Numbered from the stretch's first letter, positions 1 through 11,197 are shown. The stretch is 64,000 nucleotides of DNA from Hybos culiciformis (GCA_964007475.1 OZ023273.1:80392598-80456597); one strand, 5' to 3'. The notes: generated from the sequence alone by a model not told the origin. A program made the numbers and translations.

Positions 1-343
1 TAATAAACCTCAATAATTTTTGAACTTCTTTTTTACATTTTGGAGGTCCTAAATCTTAATACCGTTTAATCTAGCCTTATCACATGAAATTTCTTCTTCT
101 GATTGATATATAATGTCCAAAGAAAGTTATTTTTTTTTTTGCTGCTATTAAATTTTATATGTCTCATTTTAGCTCTTTCCATAACTATTTTTAATGTTTT
201 ATCATGTTCTTCTTCATTTTCTGTAGCAATCAATATGTCGTCTATAAAAATAGTAACATTTCCCATACCCTTAAAATTTTCTTCGTTTAATTTCTGAAAC
301 GCTTTAAGCGCTATTTTTATTCGAAACGGTACAGCATTATATG
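1..343 (-). pseudogene. Ty3/gypsy reverse transcriptase fragment
   Basis: The minus strand encodes the middle of a Ty3/gypsy RT: a PF..K.A.KAFQKLNEENF stretch followed by the catalytic-type box FIDDILIATENEEEHD. The protein then slips frame near 110-130 and reading continues in another frame (EEEISCDKARLNGIK) towards the left edge, so the element runs out of the window. The RT is cut off upstream at about 344, where the foldback repeats begin. No protease or integrase from this element is visible. It is a dead fragment; the family is secure from the RT motif, the subfamily is not. Confidence 0.8.
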
Positions 344-715
344 TCATTTTGCAAAATACCATTTGTCCACTAAAAGTTTAAAATTTCAATCGCGGACAAA
401 TGTCATTTTGCAAAAAGTCATTTGTCCGCGATTGATTTATCGGTTTTTTAGCGAACAAATGTCATTTTGCAAAATGTCATTTGTCCGCAATTGATTTTTT
501 AGTTTTGGACATACTGCAGATGACGTGAACCACTCAGAATCGGCTGAAACTTGGAAAAGGGTAGAGGGGTAGAGGCCCTCAAATTGTTCATACATTTTGT
601 AATCGCAATTTTTTTTTTTTACTTGATTTGCCCCGTAACGAGAGGGTGGTGTGGTGTCGGCGGGCGGTCGGGTAGACTGGTGGTTATTGAGTGGGATTTG
701 CGGCTGAAGCCGCAT
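344..715. repeat. Foldback locus A: tandem repeat arm plus GC-rich core
   Basis: The left part holds two to three copies of a unit of roughly 69 bp built from TGTCATTTTGCAAAA and CATTTGTCCGC motifs (344-500), some copies inverted relative to others. The right part (643-714) is GC-rich and homologous to the cores of loci B (29560-29647) and C (43366-43448). Unlike B and C, no second inverted arm is seen on the right, so this copy looks half-deleted. It interrupts the gypsy RT on its left. Confidence 0.6.
643..714. repeat. GC-rich foldback core, copy A
   Basis: This GC island contains GGCGGGCGGTCGGG and then ACTGGTGGTT..TGAGTGGGATTTGCGGC, closely matching one arm of the palindrome at 29560-29647. 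It ends in a small hairpin, TGCGGC-TGAA-GCCGCA (699-714), where locus B has its palindrome centre. Base composition differs sharply from the AT-rich surroundings. No coding function is supported. Confidence 0.7.
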
Positions 716-861
716 TAATTTCGTAATAATTTCAATTTTATTTTCTGCTTATTTGAATTTTTAAATTAACTTCGTATGTTATATAATTTTTTTTTAATAA
801 GTGTTAATAAGTGTCAAGTTTTTGCATATTTTTGTTGACCCAGTTATTTTTGCTTGAGTAA

Positions 862-1576
862 TATCCATCATGTACCAATTTCGACAGAAAATGTAAGCTC
901 ATTACCTGTAAAGGCTTTTGTAAAGGAAGTTTCCATGGTTCGTGTTTATTCCGGGACAGAGATTGGTACAATCCTGTTCTGGCGGAGTATTTTGTTTGTA
1001 GTAATTGTCTACAGGCTGATGAATGCGTTCGTAAGATACATGAAAAGCTATTAGATAATATTAAAGAGCTTAAATTCGATACTGACCACATAGAAGATAT
1101 TGGGCAAAAAACAATTCATTGCAATTCTGACAATTTTGAATATATGGCCAAAACTATTGACGCTTTGAATACATCAATAACTGATAATATGGATTCCATG
1201 ATTTCAATTCAAAAAAGTCTCGTCTCAGTAGTCGAAAAAGTTATTGATGTTCAACTAAATAAACATTTATCCACCAGTGGTCTTAACGGCTATCAATGAC
1301 ACTGTGGTCATAGTCGATCGATTGGACACAATTTACAAGAATTTAAAGGAAATGGTTATAACCAGCCAAGAATCGATTGCCAATGAAATGCACAACTTAT
1401 CTACAACGTTCATCTCACAAGACATCCCCATTATTAATAACAACGAATCTCATGAATTTTCAGCGCCTTTTAAAAATATTGACAATGATAATGACAACGA
1501 CATTGATATTAGTTTAATATCTGCAATCAAGCCACAGATTTCTTTGGCAGATGAGCTTAGACATTGTACACAGTAA
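862..1576 (+). pseudogene. PHD-like finger + coiled-coil ORF, retrotransposon ORF1-like
   Basis: One frame (codons aligned to TGT at 871, stop TGA at 1297-1299) gives a cysteine-rich segment with the order C..C..C..C..FHGSC..W..VCSNC, which resembles a C4HC3 PHD finger. It is followed by a charged, helix-prone region (KIHEKLLDNIKELKFD and onward). Reading resumes in another frame from about 1277 to a stop at 1574-1576, so there is a frameshift. No start codon is evident upstream (TAA at 859-861). PHD fingers followed by coiled coils occur in ORF1 of some insect LINEs, which is why I favour that origin. No endonuclease or RT follows, so a host-gene fragment remains possible. Confidence 0.4.
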
Positions 1577-2835
1577 AAAAATTGGGCTTTTTTTACTCTT
1601 TTTTATACTCCGTGAAGAGTGTAAACTTGTTTTAAACATTTAAGAGTAGTTTTTAATATTAATTCACAATTTTTTTTCTTTTTTTAGTAATTATTTAACT
1701 TTTTTGGTAATAAAATTGCTTTTGCTAAAATAAGACAACAAATTTATACCACCTAGAATATATTTTAATATTATTTTTCTTTAAATTAATACTAAAATAT
1801 GGTAAAATTATAATAAAATATATTTTTAATTATTGAAAGTAGTTTTTAATTTCAAAAGATGCTTTTTTTTTCTCGAGTTTGTATTTTTTAATCTTTATTA
1901 GAAAGAAAACAAGTTTATTCAAATATTGTTAAAATTTTATAACATTTTTACTTTAATTTTACTGATTAAATTTAGTAATTTTAAATCCAATTACACGCAA
2001 TTAATTTATTTCAAACTGTTGTTGTAATATTTAATCTTTTCATTGATTGAAATAAATTTACTTAAAAAAGGTGTAATAATTAGTCATAACTATGTATCGT
2101 GAAATTTTGTATTTAGTTGTTTTCAAAAATCTTTTGGTTTTTCATACTTGGTGTTGTAGTTTTTATTCTTTTCAGAATTAAATTGAATTTGGAAAAAAAT
2201 GGATTTAATCAGAATTTTATGTAATTTTTATTTCTTTTACTACTAATTTTTATTATGAAAATCGGCTTTAGGTTTTTTTAGCTAGGTTTTGTTATTTTTA
2301 ATCTAAATTAGTATAATAAAAATAAGTTATAGGTATAAAAGGATTCAATTTTTGAAAATTTTCATTACATTAAAAAAAAAAAAAAATGATTATAGAATTA
2401 ATCGACGTGAAAAGTATTTTGTTCAGAACCATAATTATTTAAAGTAAATGAACTATTCGATTTATAGAATGTGATACTATTCATTGTACCTGGTTAAAGC
2501 TGAAATTTATTTTTTTGGGTCGCGCCGCCCTTAATAACGGAGTTGAATATTATCTTGTATTTTGACGATTTTGAATACGTGGCTTGATAAAGTTCCTTTG
2601 AACTTCACAAATAAAACAAAAAAAAATAACAGGCACAAAGCAAAAAAATTGTACGTGTTATTTTAAATGCGCTAGAACAAATATAAAAACAAAAGAGAAT
2701 ATTTTTTTGTAGTTTTTAATCCGATAGAGTGCGTTTGATGTTAAAATGCCATAAAATGAGTAAAACTAGCACCAATCCTAAATTATATTTTTACTATTTT
2801 GTATTTATTTTACTAATTGTATTTTTTTTAAATCG
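1577..2835. other. AT-rich interval without recognised gene
   Basis: Very AT-rich sequence with A and T runs. Short open frames here have no recognisable domain. I see no repeat boundary or RNA gene that I can support. Confidence 0.5.
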
Positions 2836-3113
2836 CCCCTCTCACGGACAAATGTTTACCCAAGACTGTGAAAATTTAAAAAAGTTAATCACTATTTTAG
2901 TTTTTTTACTTGATAACAGAGTAAAAATGGAAAACTTTACTCTGTTATCAAGTAGAAAACTAAAATAGTGAATAACTTTTTTAAGTTTACACTTTCTTGG
3001 CCAAAAACTTTACCGTCAGAGGGGGATGGAAAAACAAAAGATTAGAAAAAAAAAGGTGAATAATCTTTTTGACACTTGACACATTTTTGGGTAAAAATTT
3101 ATCCGTGCGTGAG
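2836..3113. repeat. Hairpin-type MITE
   Basis: Two nested inverted repeats. The outer arms begin CTCACGGACAAATGTTTACCC on the left, and the right end carries the reverse complement of a similar sequence (..GGGTAAAAATTTATCCGTGCGTGAG, with mismatches). The inner arms, AGTTAATCACTATTTTAG..TTGATAACAGAGTAAA, are mirrored around about 2929 to form a long hairpin. This size and structure fit a non-autonomous DNA transposon. No target duplication could be assigned. Confidence 0.55.
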
Positions 3114-4779
3114 AACAAAATAAAAATAAAATGTTTTTATTTGAGAACCAGTTTTTTTTACTGCTAGGGTGCTTTAAAATCATATGAAATTAATTAATTG
3201 ATGAATCTATTAGACTATATTAAGATTCAAAGAATTAAATCACTTTTATTTTTTTCAATGCGTTTATAAATTATCAATTAAAACGCTTAAAAGCTTAATT
3301 GCAAATAATAATATTTTTGGTATTTACCCATAAACTGAAATGTCGGCCGTGATGCAAATGTCGCGGAAGATATTAAAATGTATGTAAATTGTATATGGAA
3401 GCGAGAAGTCTCGATTTCAACGTTCACATTCATATACTTGTGTTTAAAATTTTACTGGCGTGCTGCATTATTTAGATTGCGTCGAATTCAGCATAATCTA
3501 GGCATTACTAGTATCTCCTTAAAATCTAAAAATTTGAATTCAATTTTTGAAATAAATAGGTACTAATAAGTGAATTTCTATTTTGCTCAAACATATTTGA
3601 ATTTTTTTATTAGATACATTATGTACGTAAATAATAATATTGTATTTCTAGGAATTCGCCGTAACATCAATGTGATGCATTTAAATATTAAATCATTCAT
3701 TCATTTACGAATAACCTTCTTTTCCAACAAATTAACTTATTTTAATTTAAAAATTTCACGAGTACAGGAAGCAAGAGATTGTATGATTTACTTAGTAATG
3801 AGGAAAAACTGTTTTTTCTAGAAGATTTGCTTCAGACGAATATTAAATTTCGTTTATTCAAAATTTTTAAACATTTTTATTACAAATTTGTCATAAAATT
3901 TTTTTTTTAGAACCACCCTAAATACCGCCCTACCGTTTAGTTTTCGTTTTTATCTTTTCAACTATTTTGATTAAGTTATTAGCTTCATTCGACTGTTGTT
4001 GCGTGCGTTATTGGTTTTTTCGGTGCCGAGCATAAGAATTAAAAAATTGTAAACACTTTTTAATTTAAATAATAAATTTAATAAAAAAATTTAATTATTA
4101 TTAAATTAAAAAAAAAATAATTATTGTGAATGCGAAAAAAAACTCAAAACCAAAAAATTTGAATTAATTTAGAAAAAAATATTTTAATAAAAATATAAAA
4201 AATTATTTAAAACAGGTATTTACCTAGCAACAAAAAAAAATCAAAAAATTTAAAAAAGGAAAGAAAATAAAATCAAAAAAATTAAAAAAAAAAGGAAAAA
4301 ATTGGTGCAAATGACTGCTAAACTGCGGTTAACGTGTGGCTGAAGCTTGGTGAGAGGGCAGAGGCAGTGCCCAAAACCCCCAAATCCAAAAGTTTTTTTT
4401 TATCGGAAATGCCCCTTTTGGGAGACCATGGCTCTTCAAAGTTTTCATTCTTCAATTATCTACTTTTTCTATTTTTAATAAACTTTTTGTATGATCATCA
4501 AATTTTTCGACGTATTTTTCGTCGCAGCTTGAAAAGTAGCAGATCTTTACAAAATTTTTTGGTCTTTTTTTTTTAACTTAAGTTTGTTTCCTTTTTAAAT
4601 AAAAAAAAATTGGTGTTTTAAAACGATTATTATGAATTAAGATCGAGAATGCTGAAATCCATTCGTTATAATACCTTAGATATTTGTAATATTTAATACA
4701 AAACATATATAAATTATATATTTGCATTTTCATATCAAAAAATTATTTTAGTTGAAATTGAGCCAGCAGTGCGAGATCT
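3114..4779. other. Intergenic AT-rich DNA, with a small GC-richer patch
   Basis: No gene recognised. At about 4320-4440 a GC-richer stretch (GGCAGTGCCCAAAACCCCC .. ATGGCT) loosely resembles, in inverted orientation, the segment beside the core of foldback locus C (43684-43755). It may be a decayed relative, but the match is weak. Confidence 0.35.
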
Positions 4780-5294
4780 ATGAAAATTTCTCTTTTTAAG
4801 AGACCTGTGGGAAATATATTAGATGAAGAGATCGTTTTATATGCAGTTTATCAATTTAAATTACAATTACTGCCCGGAAAATTCAGAACGTATAGATTTA
4901 GATTACCAAGTCGAACTGGTAATCTAAATTAATAAAAATTAAATAAATAAAAATTATTTTTTTAAGTTTTATAAAATACTTAATTCAAGGATGTCAATTT
5001 AAAATTTTTTTAATCATCAAACAACTTCATCTAATATTTATTCTAGGATCAGATCAATCTTCAGATTCGAAGACATAACTACTGAAGACTCCAACCAAAT
5101 AACAAATCTTTCAAGGGTAAGTGATAAAATGAAAATATCTTCTATAATTTTAGACTTTTATGGAATATTTTGGATTATGTGGTGGTGATGTAATTTTCGT
5201 CAATCTGAAGAACAATAAAAATTTGACTATTAGTAATAAACACACAGAATTGTTGGTGAAATTGGCTGGCCAATTTATCAGTGAAAACTTTCAG
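4780..5294 (+). CDS. Candidate spliced exons of an unrecognised gene
   Basis: Three open segments are bounded by splice-like signals: 4780-4918 (ATG start, donor G|GTAATC), 5047-5116 (acceptor TTCTAG, donor G|GTAAGT) and 5154-5294 (acceptor TTTTAG, donor CAG|GTAGAT). The second and third join in phase (..ITNLSR + TFMEYFGLCGGDVIF..). The first joins out of phase, and the 37-bp gap between the second and third is very short for an intron. No family recognised. It could be a decayed transposon or host gene, or chance. Confidence 0.22.
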
Positions 5295-5830
5295 GTAGAT
5301 AACTCTTTTCTTTTCATTCCAAACTTGCGTATGCCAATGCCATAATATTGATTTTTCGTGTATTAAGGCTTAGGCATATTTTGGTCGAGCTATAAGTGTA
5401 GTGGCAACACTACAAGTATTATCTCCGGCCGTGTCAAGTAAATCTCAGCCAAGCTAACAACGCGCAGTTAATAGCTGCGCAGTTATTAACGAAGCTGGCA
5501 GAGTGTTCACTTGACACGCCGCACGAAATAAATCAAGAATGAAAGAAAAATAAAAAAAACTTTCTTTTTCTGGTTCCGGATTTCGAAGTGAAAATATACA
5601 AAAAAAAATAATTGAATTTATTCAATTCTAGATAGAAATTAATTTAGAATAAAAATTAATGTAAAAAAAATTATTAAAAAATTACAAGTATTCTACGTCA
5701 AAAAATAAATGAGAAAAAACTCAAGTAAGATTCCGAATGGAATTAAAAATTACTCATAAAATTAAAAGCCAATTTTTACAAGAAAAATTGACAGAAAAAA
5801 ATTAAAAAGTAATTTAAGTAAAATATCAAC
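5295..5830. other. Intergenic; contains an inverted-repeat hairpin
   Basis: No gene. A 10-bp inverted repeat CGTGTCAAGT (5430-5439) / ACTTGACACG (5509-5518) encloses about 70 bp that includes GCGCAGTTAATAGCTGCGCAG. The remainder is A-rich. It could be a short MITE remnant. Confidence 0.35.
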
Positions 5831-8430
5831 CTAAACAGGTATTTGTTGGAATACCCGTGGCCTGTTAGGAATTGGGTAAGGAAATACCCAACTTCACCAT
5901 GTCTCCGGTCTGTCCACTCCCTGAGGCTCGGAATCAACCTCTTCCATCTGCCTTTTGTGGCATTCTCCCAACGATCTTCCCATTTCACCATCATTTCTGC
6001 TTTCGCTTCCATTTTGGCTACTACGGGATCTTTGATCTTCTTGAGTTCGTAGGCTAGTTTCCGCTCCTGGGCCATTAGGTCTACAGGGGCGATTCCGGCT
6101 ACCACCAAGATGGCTGGCTCAGACACAGTGCGGTATGAGCAAGCCACTCTTAGGGCGCCTCGCGCTGGACAGCTGCAATCTGCTTCCGGTATTTCTCTAC
6201 CTTAAGGGCATCGGCCCATACTTCGCTACCATAGAGAAGTATGGCGTGTGTCACCGTCATTGGGGGATGGCCCCCCAATATTCGCCATGAGCCTACTGAG
6301 AGCCAATGTCACCTTAGCAGCCTTCTGTGAAGCGTATTGGACTTGCGACTTCGTGTCCAGCCGTAGACCTAAGTATTTGATCTGGGGCTTGGTGCAGATC
6401 CCTTCTTCGCCTACGAACATCTCAACGATCGTTGGGATATGTTTTCTCGTTAAAAGGACGATCTCAGATTTTTCCGTGGCCAGGGACAGACCGTGGGCTC
6501 TCAACCATGCAGTGGTGCGCAGCATGACTTGATTCAGCCTCCTTTGCGCTTCCTCGACGTTACGAGCGGTGATGACCGCCGCGATGTCATCCGCGTATCC
6601 CACCAGAAAGGTGCCATCTGGCATCTCTATACGCAGGATGCCATCATACGAGATGTTCCACAGGTCAGGGCCAAGGATTGAACCTTGGGCTGCACCTGAG
6701 GTCACTCTTTTACTGCGGCGGCCATCTGTGGTATCGAACAGCAGCGTCCGATCGCTCAGATAGCTCTTCATCATCCTCAGAAGATACTCTGGGACCCGAA
6801 ACTGACTCTCAAGGGCCCCCAACATGTCACTCCATCTTGCTGAGTTGAACGCGTTCTTTACGTCCAGCGTAACCAGCAAGACGATCTTCCTCGAATGATG
6901 ATTCCCTAGCTGAGCATCATGGACTGCTTTGACGACCTGTTCGATAGCACTAACCGTCGAACGTCCTTTACGGAAGCCGTGCTGTCGCTCGGATAAAGCT
7001 CCTGCTGCTCGCACTGCCGCCTCCAGGCGGGGCTTCAGCAACCTTTCCAATAGCTTACCAGCTGTATCAAGCATTCATAACGGCCTGTATGCCGAGGGCG
7101 ACTCTATATCTCGTTTCCCCTTGCTTATCAGAACAAATCGCTGGTTCTTCCAAGCTTTGGGGAAAACTCCTTCCTTCAAGCAATCGTTGTAGAGATCCAG
7201 AAAAAGGCTTGGACTTTCTCTAGCCGCCACTCGTAGTGCTTCAGCTGGTATTCCACCTGGTCCGGGTGCTTTCCTGCTCTTAAGCGTACTAACAGCAGCA
7301 TGGAGCTCCTCCTCGCTAAACAGCGGAGGCTGAATCTGGGCCGAGCTCGGGCTCTCTTCAGGCCTCTCCGGGTGTGTCGGGAAGAGTGCATCGACAATCT
7401 TCGCCATTTGTCCAGGTTCCATTGCAGGAGTTGAGGTTCGCGCGCCTAACTGATAGCCCCAGGGGTCCTCATTGACGTCGTCTCTGAGCTCCTCCCATTT
7501 CCTGCGCTTGCTAGCTCGGATCTCAGTTTTGAGATCCTTGCGGGCTTACCTGTACTCCTGCAATGCCACCTCTCCGCGTCTTGAAGTTCTGGCTCTTGTG
7601 GCGGCACGTTTCCGTCTGATGCACTCTTCCCGTAAGGCCGCAATCTGGCTCATCCACCAGTAAACAGGCCTTCTGTCCTCGCGGGGAGGTCTTTTTCGAG
7701 GCATTGAAGCGTCGCAGGCTTTCGTCAAGAGACGAATTACCCGCTCTGCTTTCTGCTCGACACCGTCCTCCCCATGTGCTCCTTGGATCATTCCTCTTTG
7801 GATCGTGGCTGTGAGTGCGTCCTCATTCAGCTTTTCAGCGTTCCATCTCGGCTGCGGCCGAGGCATGGCAGCTGGCCTATCTCTGCCTTCAAGTCCGAAG
7901 GTGATGTACTGGTGATCACTGGCTGTATATTCCTCTCTCATTCTCCAGCCAGTTACTTTACCAGCCAACCTTTCCGACGCAAGTGTGATGTCAGGGATTG
8001 TTCCTGCACATCCATCGCGCCGAAAGGTTGGGGTGTTCCCAATGTTCATCACCTCCAGACTAAACCTCGCGGCCATTTCCAAGACTCGCCTTCCCCTGAA
8101 ATTCGTCGTTGGCATGCCCCACTCCATGGCCTGAGAATTGAAGTCCCCGGCCACTACACAGGGACTTCCCAATTCTCGCAGGGCATCTTCAATTTCATCC
8201 AGCTTGTCTTGGAATTCCGAGATGGTGTCGCTTGGTGTGAGGTAGCAACTCACATACACGACCCCCTGGCACCGTATCCACACAAAGGCTCTACCTCCGC
8301 CATGATCGTCTACCACAACCATGCCAGGATTTGGGACCCAGATAGCGGCAGTTCCAAGGGCGTCGGTGAACCAACCTGGTCCGTCCCTGTTTCGGTACTG
8401 CTCGCTTATCAGGGTCAAGTCAACCGTCAA
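5831..8430 (-). pseudogene. R1-like ORF2, copy 1 (endonuclease + RT)
   Basis: The endonuclease segment (8430-7546) carries ISEQYRNRDGPGWF, the APE-type VVAGDFNSQAMEWG and the ASDHQYITF motif. It ends at a stop after ALQEYR. The RT segment contains HGFRKGRSTVSAI, the catalytic GYADDIAAVI box and KYLGLRLD. Reading changes frame near 7430 and again near 7075, and ..MANIGGPSPN is followed by an internal deletion relative to copies 2 and 4 (around 6260). The C-terminal part (6147-5831) resumes with SYRTVSEPAILVVAG. ORF2 would nick DNA and reverse transcribe the element RNA; this copy cannot make an intact protein. Confidence 0.85.
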
Positions 8431-8527
8431 GTGCCGGCAGAGCTGGAAAGAAGATCGTCCGCCGTCCTGCTTCGGTGGAGATTGCCTTGCAGGACATTGG
8501 TCATGCTTTGGCTTTTTTCTGCTTTTC

Positions 8528-8776
8528 TCAGGCCAGCCTAAACGCCGTGCAAGCGCCGGATCCGAGGACGTGATCCGTCTGGGCCTTCAGCTCTTCGCAG
8601 AGCACACATTTGGGTGGTGCCTTGCAGTCTTTCTTCTTGTGAGCAGTGGCTCCGCAATTGAAGCAAAGACCCTGGCCTTTTCTGTCCGGTCCCTTGCACT
8701 GCGCATGCTGATGACCGAACCCGAAGCATGTGAAGCACTGGGTGACTTCAGTTCTTCTCCTGATCCTCCAGCTCAC
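8528..8776 (-). pseudogene. R1-like ORF1 C-terminus, copy 1 (three zinc knuckles)
   Basis: Only the end of the Gag-like ORF1 remains: CFTCFGFGHQHAQC, CFNCGATAHKKKDC and a third CVLCEE..DHVLGSGAC knuckle. Three CCHC-type knuckles at the ORF1 end are typical of R1-clade LINEs and bind RNA/DNA. The N-terminal part is lost by 5' truncation at the (TAA)n tract. Confidence 0.85.
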
Positions 8777-8793
8777 CAGCCCTATTTTTAAAT

Positions 8794-8817
8794 AATAATA
8801 ATAATAATAATAATAAC

Positions 8818-8848
<31 letters not shown>

Positions 8849-8866
8849 TTTTTTTTTTTTTTTTTA
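8794..8866. repeat. (TAA)n microsatellite with adjoining T run
   Basis: Imperfect TAA repeats with occasional CAA, then a T run (the poly(A) tail of LINE copy 2 seen on the plus strand). It separates the 5' end of copy 1 from the 3' end of copy 2. Confidence 0.9.
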
Positions 8867-9149
8867 ATGAGGGGAAAAATGCATAATGCACCATCAGGGA
8901 AAGATAATTATCTTTCCCCGGTGTGTGGGACTCTCACCCACTTAAAAACCACCCGCCACTGCCAGGCAACATCCACCTGGGAACCGCTATTCGCATTACT
9001 TCAAGATGGGCCTTATTTACGCTCTATGACGTATTCTTCCTTTATTGGGGTTTCGGCTTTCTTCTGCCGAAGAATTCTTTCCACGAAACCCGCACAACTA
9101 TCCCATCTTGAAGCATTTGACAGCATCTTCGGCACGATATTGTCTGGCG

Positions 9150-10802
9150 TTATTTGGCCGACTGCCAACTCCAAACTGTGCCTCTCTTCGGCCCATCTGC
9201 TGCACACGACGAAGGTATGGTGCGCGTCATCTTCTTCGGCATCTTCATACTAGCAAGCGGGAGAGCCCTTCTTACCCATGCTAAACAGATATTTGTGAAA
9301 TACCCGTGGCCTGTTAGGAATTGGGTAAGGAAATAACCAACTTCACCATGTCTCCGGTCTGTCCACTCCCTGAGGCGCGGAATCAACCTCTTCGTCCATC
9401 TGCCTTTTGTGGCATTCTCCCAACGATCTTCCCATTTCACCATCATTTCTGCTTTCGCTTCCATTTTGGTTACTACGGGATATTTGATCTTCTTGAGTTC
9501 GTAGGCTAGTTTCCGCTCCTGGGCCATTAGGTCTACAGGGGCGATTCCGGCTACCACCAAGATGGCTGGCTCAGACACAGTGCGGTATGAGGAAGCCACT
9601 CTTAGGGCGCCTCGGCGCTGGACAGCTGCAATCTGCTTCCGGTATTTCTCTACCTTAAGGGCATCGGCCCATACTTCGCTACCATAGAGAAGTATGGCGT
9701 GTGTCACCGTCATCAGTAGTCTCCGCTTATTGGGGGATGGCCCCCCAATATTCGCCATGAGCCTACTGCGCCTAGCTTACGCAGTACTAACTGGTAGCCG
9801 AGGCCCCAGGGGTCCTCATTGACGTCGTCTATGAGCTCCTCCCATTTCCTGCGCTTGCTAGCTCGGATCTCAGTTTTGAGATCCTTGCGGGCTTACCTGT
9901 ACTCCTGCAATGCCACCTCTCCGCGTCTTGACCTTCTGCCTCTTGTGGCGGCACGTTTCCGTCTGATGCACTCTTCCCGTAAGGCCGCAATCTGGCTCGT
10001 CCACCAGTAAACAGGCCTTCTGTCCTCGCGGGGAGGTCTTTTTCGAGGCATTGAAGCGTCGCAGGCTTTCGTCAAGAGACGAATTACCCGCTCTGCTTTC
10101 TGCTCGACACCCCCCTCCCCATGCGTCCTCATTCAGCTTTTCAGGGTACCATCTCGGCTGCGGCCGAGGCATGGCAGCTGACCTATCTCTGCCTTCAAGT
10201 CCGAAGGTGATGTACTGGTGATCACTGGCTGTATATTCCTCTCTCACTCTCCAGCCAGTTACTTTACCAGCCAACCTTTCCGACGCAAGTGTGATGTCAG
10301 GGATTGTTCCTGCACATCCATCGCGCCGAAAAGTTGGGGTGTTCCCAATGTTCATCACCTCCAGACTAAGCCTCGAGGCCATTTCCAAGACTCGCCTTCC
10401 CCTGAAATTCGTCGTTGGCATGCCCCACTCCATGGCCTGAGAATTGAAGTCCCCGGCCACTACACAGGGACTTCCCAATTCTCGCAGGGCATCTTCAATT
10501 TCATCCAGCTTGTCTTGGAATTCCGAGATGGTGTCGCTTGGTGTGAGGTAGCAACTCACATACACGACCCCCTGGCACCGTATCCACACAAAGGCTCTAC
10601 CTCCGCCATGATCGTCTACCACAACCATGCCAGGATTTGGGACCCAGATAGCGGCAGTTCCAAGGGCGTCGGTGAACCAACCTGGTCCGTCTCTGTTTCG
10701 GTACTGCTCGCTTATCAGGGTCAAGTCAACCGTCAAGTGCCGGCAGAGCTGGAAAGAAGATCGCCGCCGTCCTGTTTCGGTGGAGATTGCCTTGCAGGAC
10801 AT
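9150..10802 (-). pseudogene. R1-like ORF2, copy 2 (endonuclease and C-terminus, no RT)
   Basis: The endonuclease part (10802-9870) includes LISEQYRNRDGPGWF, GDFNSQAMEWG and ASDHQYITF. It loses frame near 10130 where a short deletion joins NEDA to a GGGCRAE stretch. The C-terminal part (9758-9150) includes MANIGGPSPNKRRLL, ILLYGSEVWADAL and a tail with a Cys/His motif just before the 3' UTR. The RT palm with its YADD box is missing by deletion, so reverse transcription from this copy is impossible. Confidence 0.82.
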
Positions 10803-10805
10803 TGG

Positions 10806-11081
10806 TCATGCTTTGGCTTTTTTCTGCTTTTCTAAGGCCAGCCTAAACGCCGTGCAAGCGCCGGATCCGAGGACGTGATCCGTCTGGGCCTTCAGCTCTT
10901 CGCAGAGCACACATTTGGGTGGTGCCTTGCAGTCTTTCTTCTTGTGAGCAGTGGCTCCGCAATTGAAGCAAAGACCCTGGCCTTTTCTGTCCGGTCCCTT
11001 GCACTGCGCATGCTGATGACCGAACCCGAAGCATGTGAAGCACTGGGTGACTTCAGTTCTTCTCCTGATCCTCCAGCTCAC
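10806..11081 (-). pseudogene. R1-like ORF1 C-terminus, copy 2
   Basis: Three zinc knuckles nearly identical to copy 1 (CFTCFGFGHQHAQC, CFNCGATAHKKKDC, CVLCEE..LGSGAC), continuing to ALEKQKKAKA. It is truncated upstream at the same base as copy 1. Confidence 0.85.
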
Positions 11082-11092
11082 CAGCCCTATTT

Positions 11093-11112
11093 TTAAATAA
11101 TAATAATAATAA

Positions 11113-11178
<66 letters not shown>

Positions 11179-11197
11179 TAATAATAATAATAATAAT

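Larger units (their letters stand above)
5831..8793 (-). mobile_element. R1-clade LINE, copy 1 (truncated at both ends)
   Basis: Minus-strand LINE containing, in order, the C-terminal zinc knuckles of ORF1 (8776-8528), the APE endonuclease (8430-7546), RT (7422-6226) and part of the C-terminal region down to about 5831. The 3' UTR present in copies 2 and 4 is missing. The 5' end stops inside ORF1 exactly where copy 2 stops, and abuts (TAA)n. R1-clade assignment rests on the RT motifs GFRKGRSTVSAI, LDVKNAFNSA, GAAQGSILGPDLWN and GYADDIA, plus CCHC knuckles in ORF1. Neighbouring copies lie head to tail. Confidence 0.85.
8867..11092 (-). mobile_element. R1-clade LINE, copy 2 (5'-truncated, RT deleted)
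   Basis: The 3' UTR (8867-9000) with a conserved hairpin is present, followed upstream by the ORF2 C-terminus (to about 9768). An abrupt junction (GAGCCTACTG|CGCCTAGC) then jumps to the region just before the RT, so the whole RT domain is absent. Endonuclease and ORF1 knuckles follow up to 11092. The 5' boundary is the same base context as in copy 1. A poly(A)-like tail and (TAA)n lie at the 3' end. Confidence 0.85.

Noticed and set aside
7774..8541. Plus-strand frame of 255 codons (and similar at 10218-10835 and 15018-15401)
   Set aside because: Antisense shadow of the LINE endonuclease on the minus strand, repeated in each copy for that reason.
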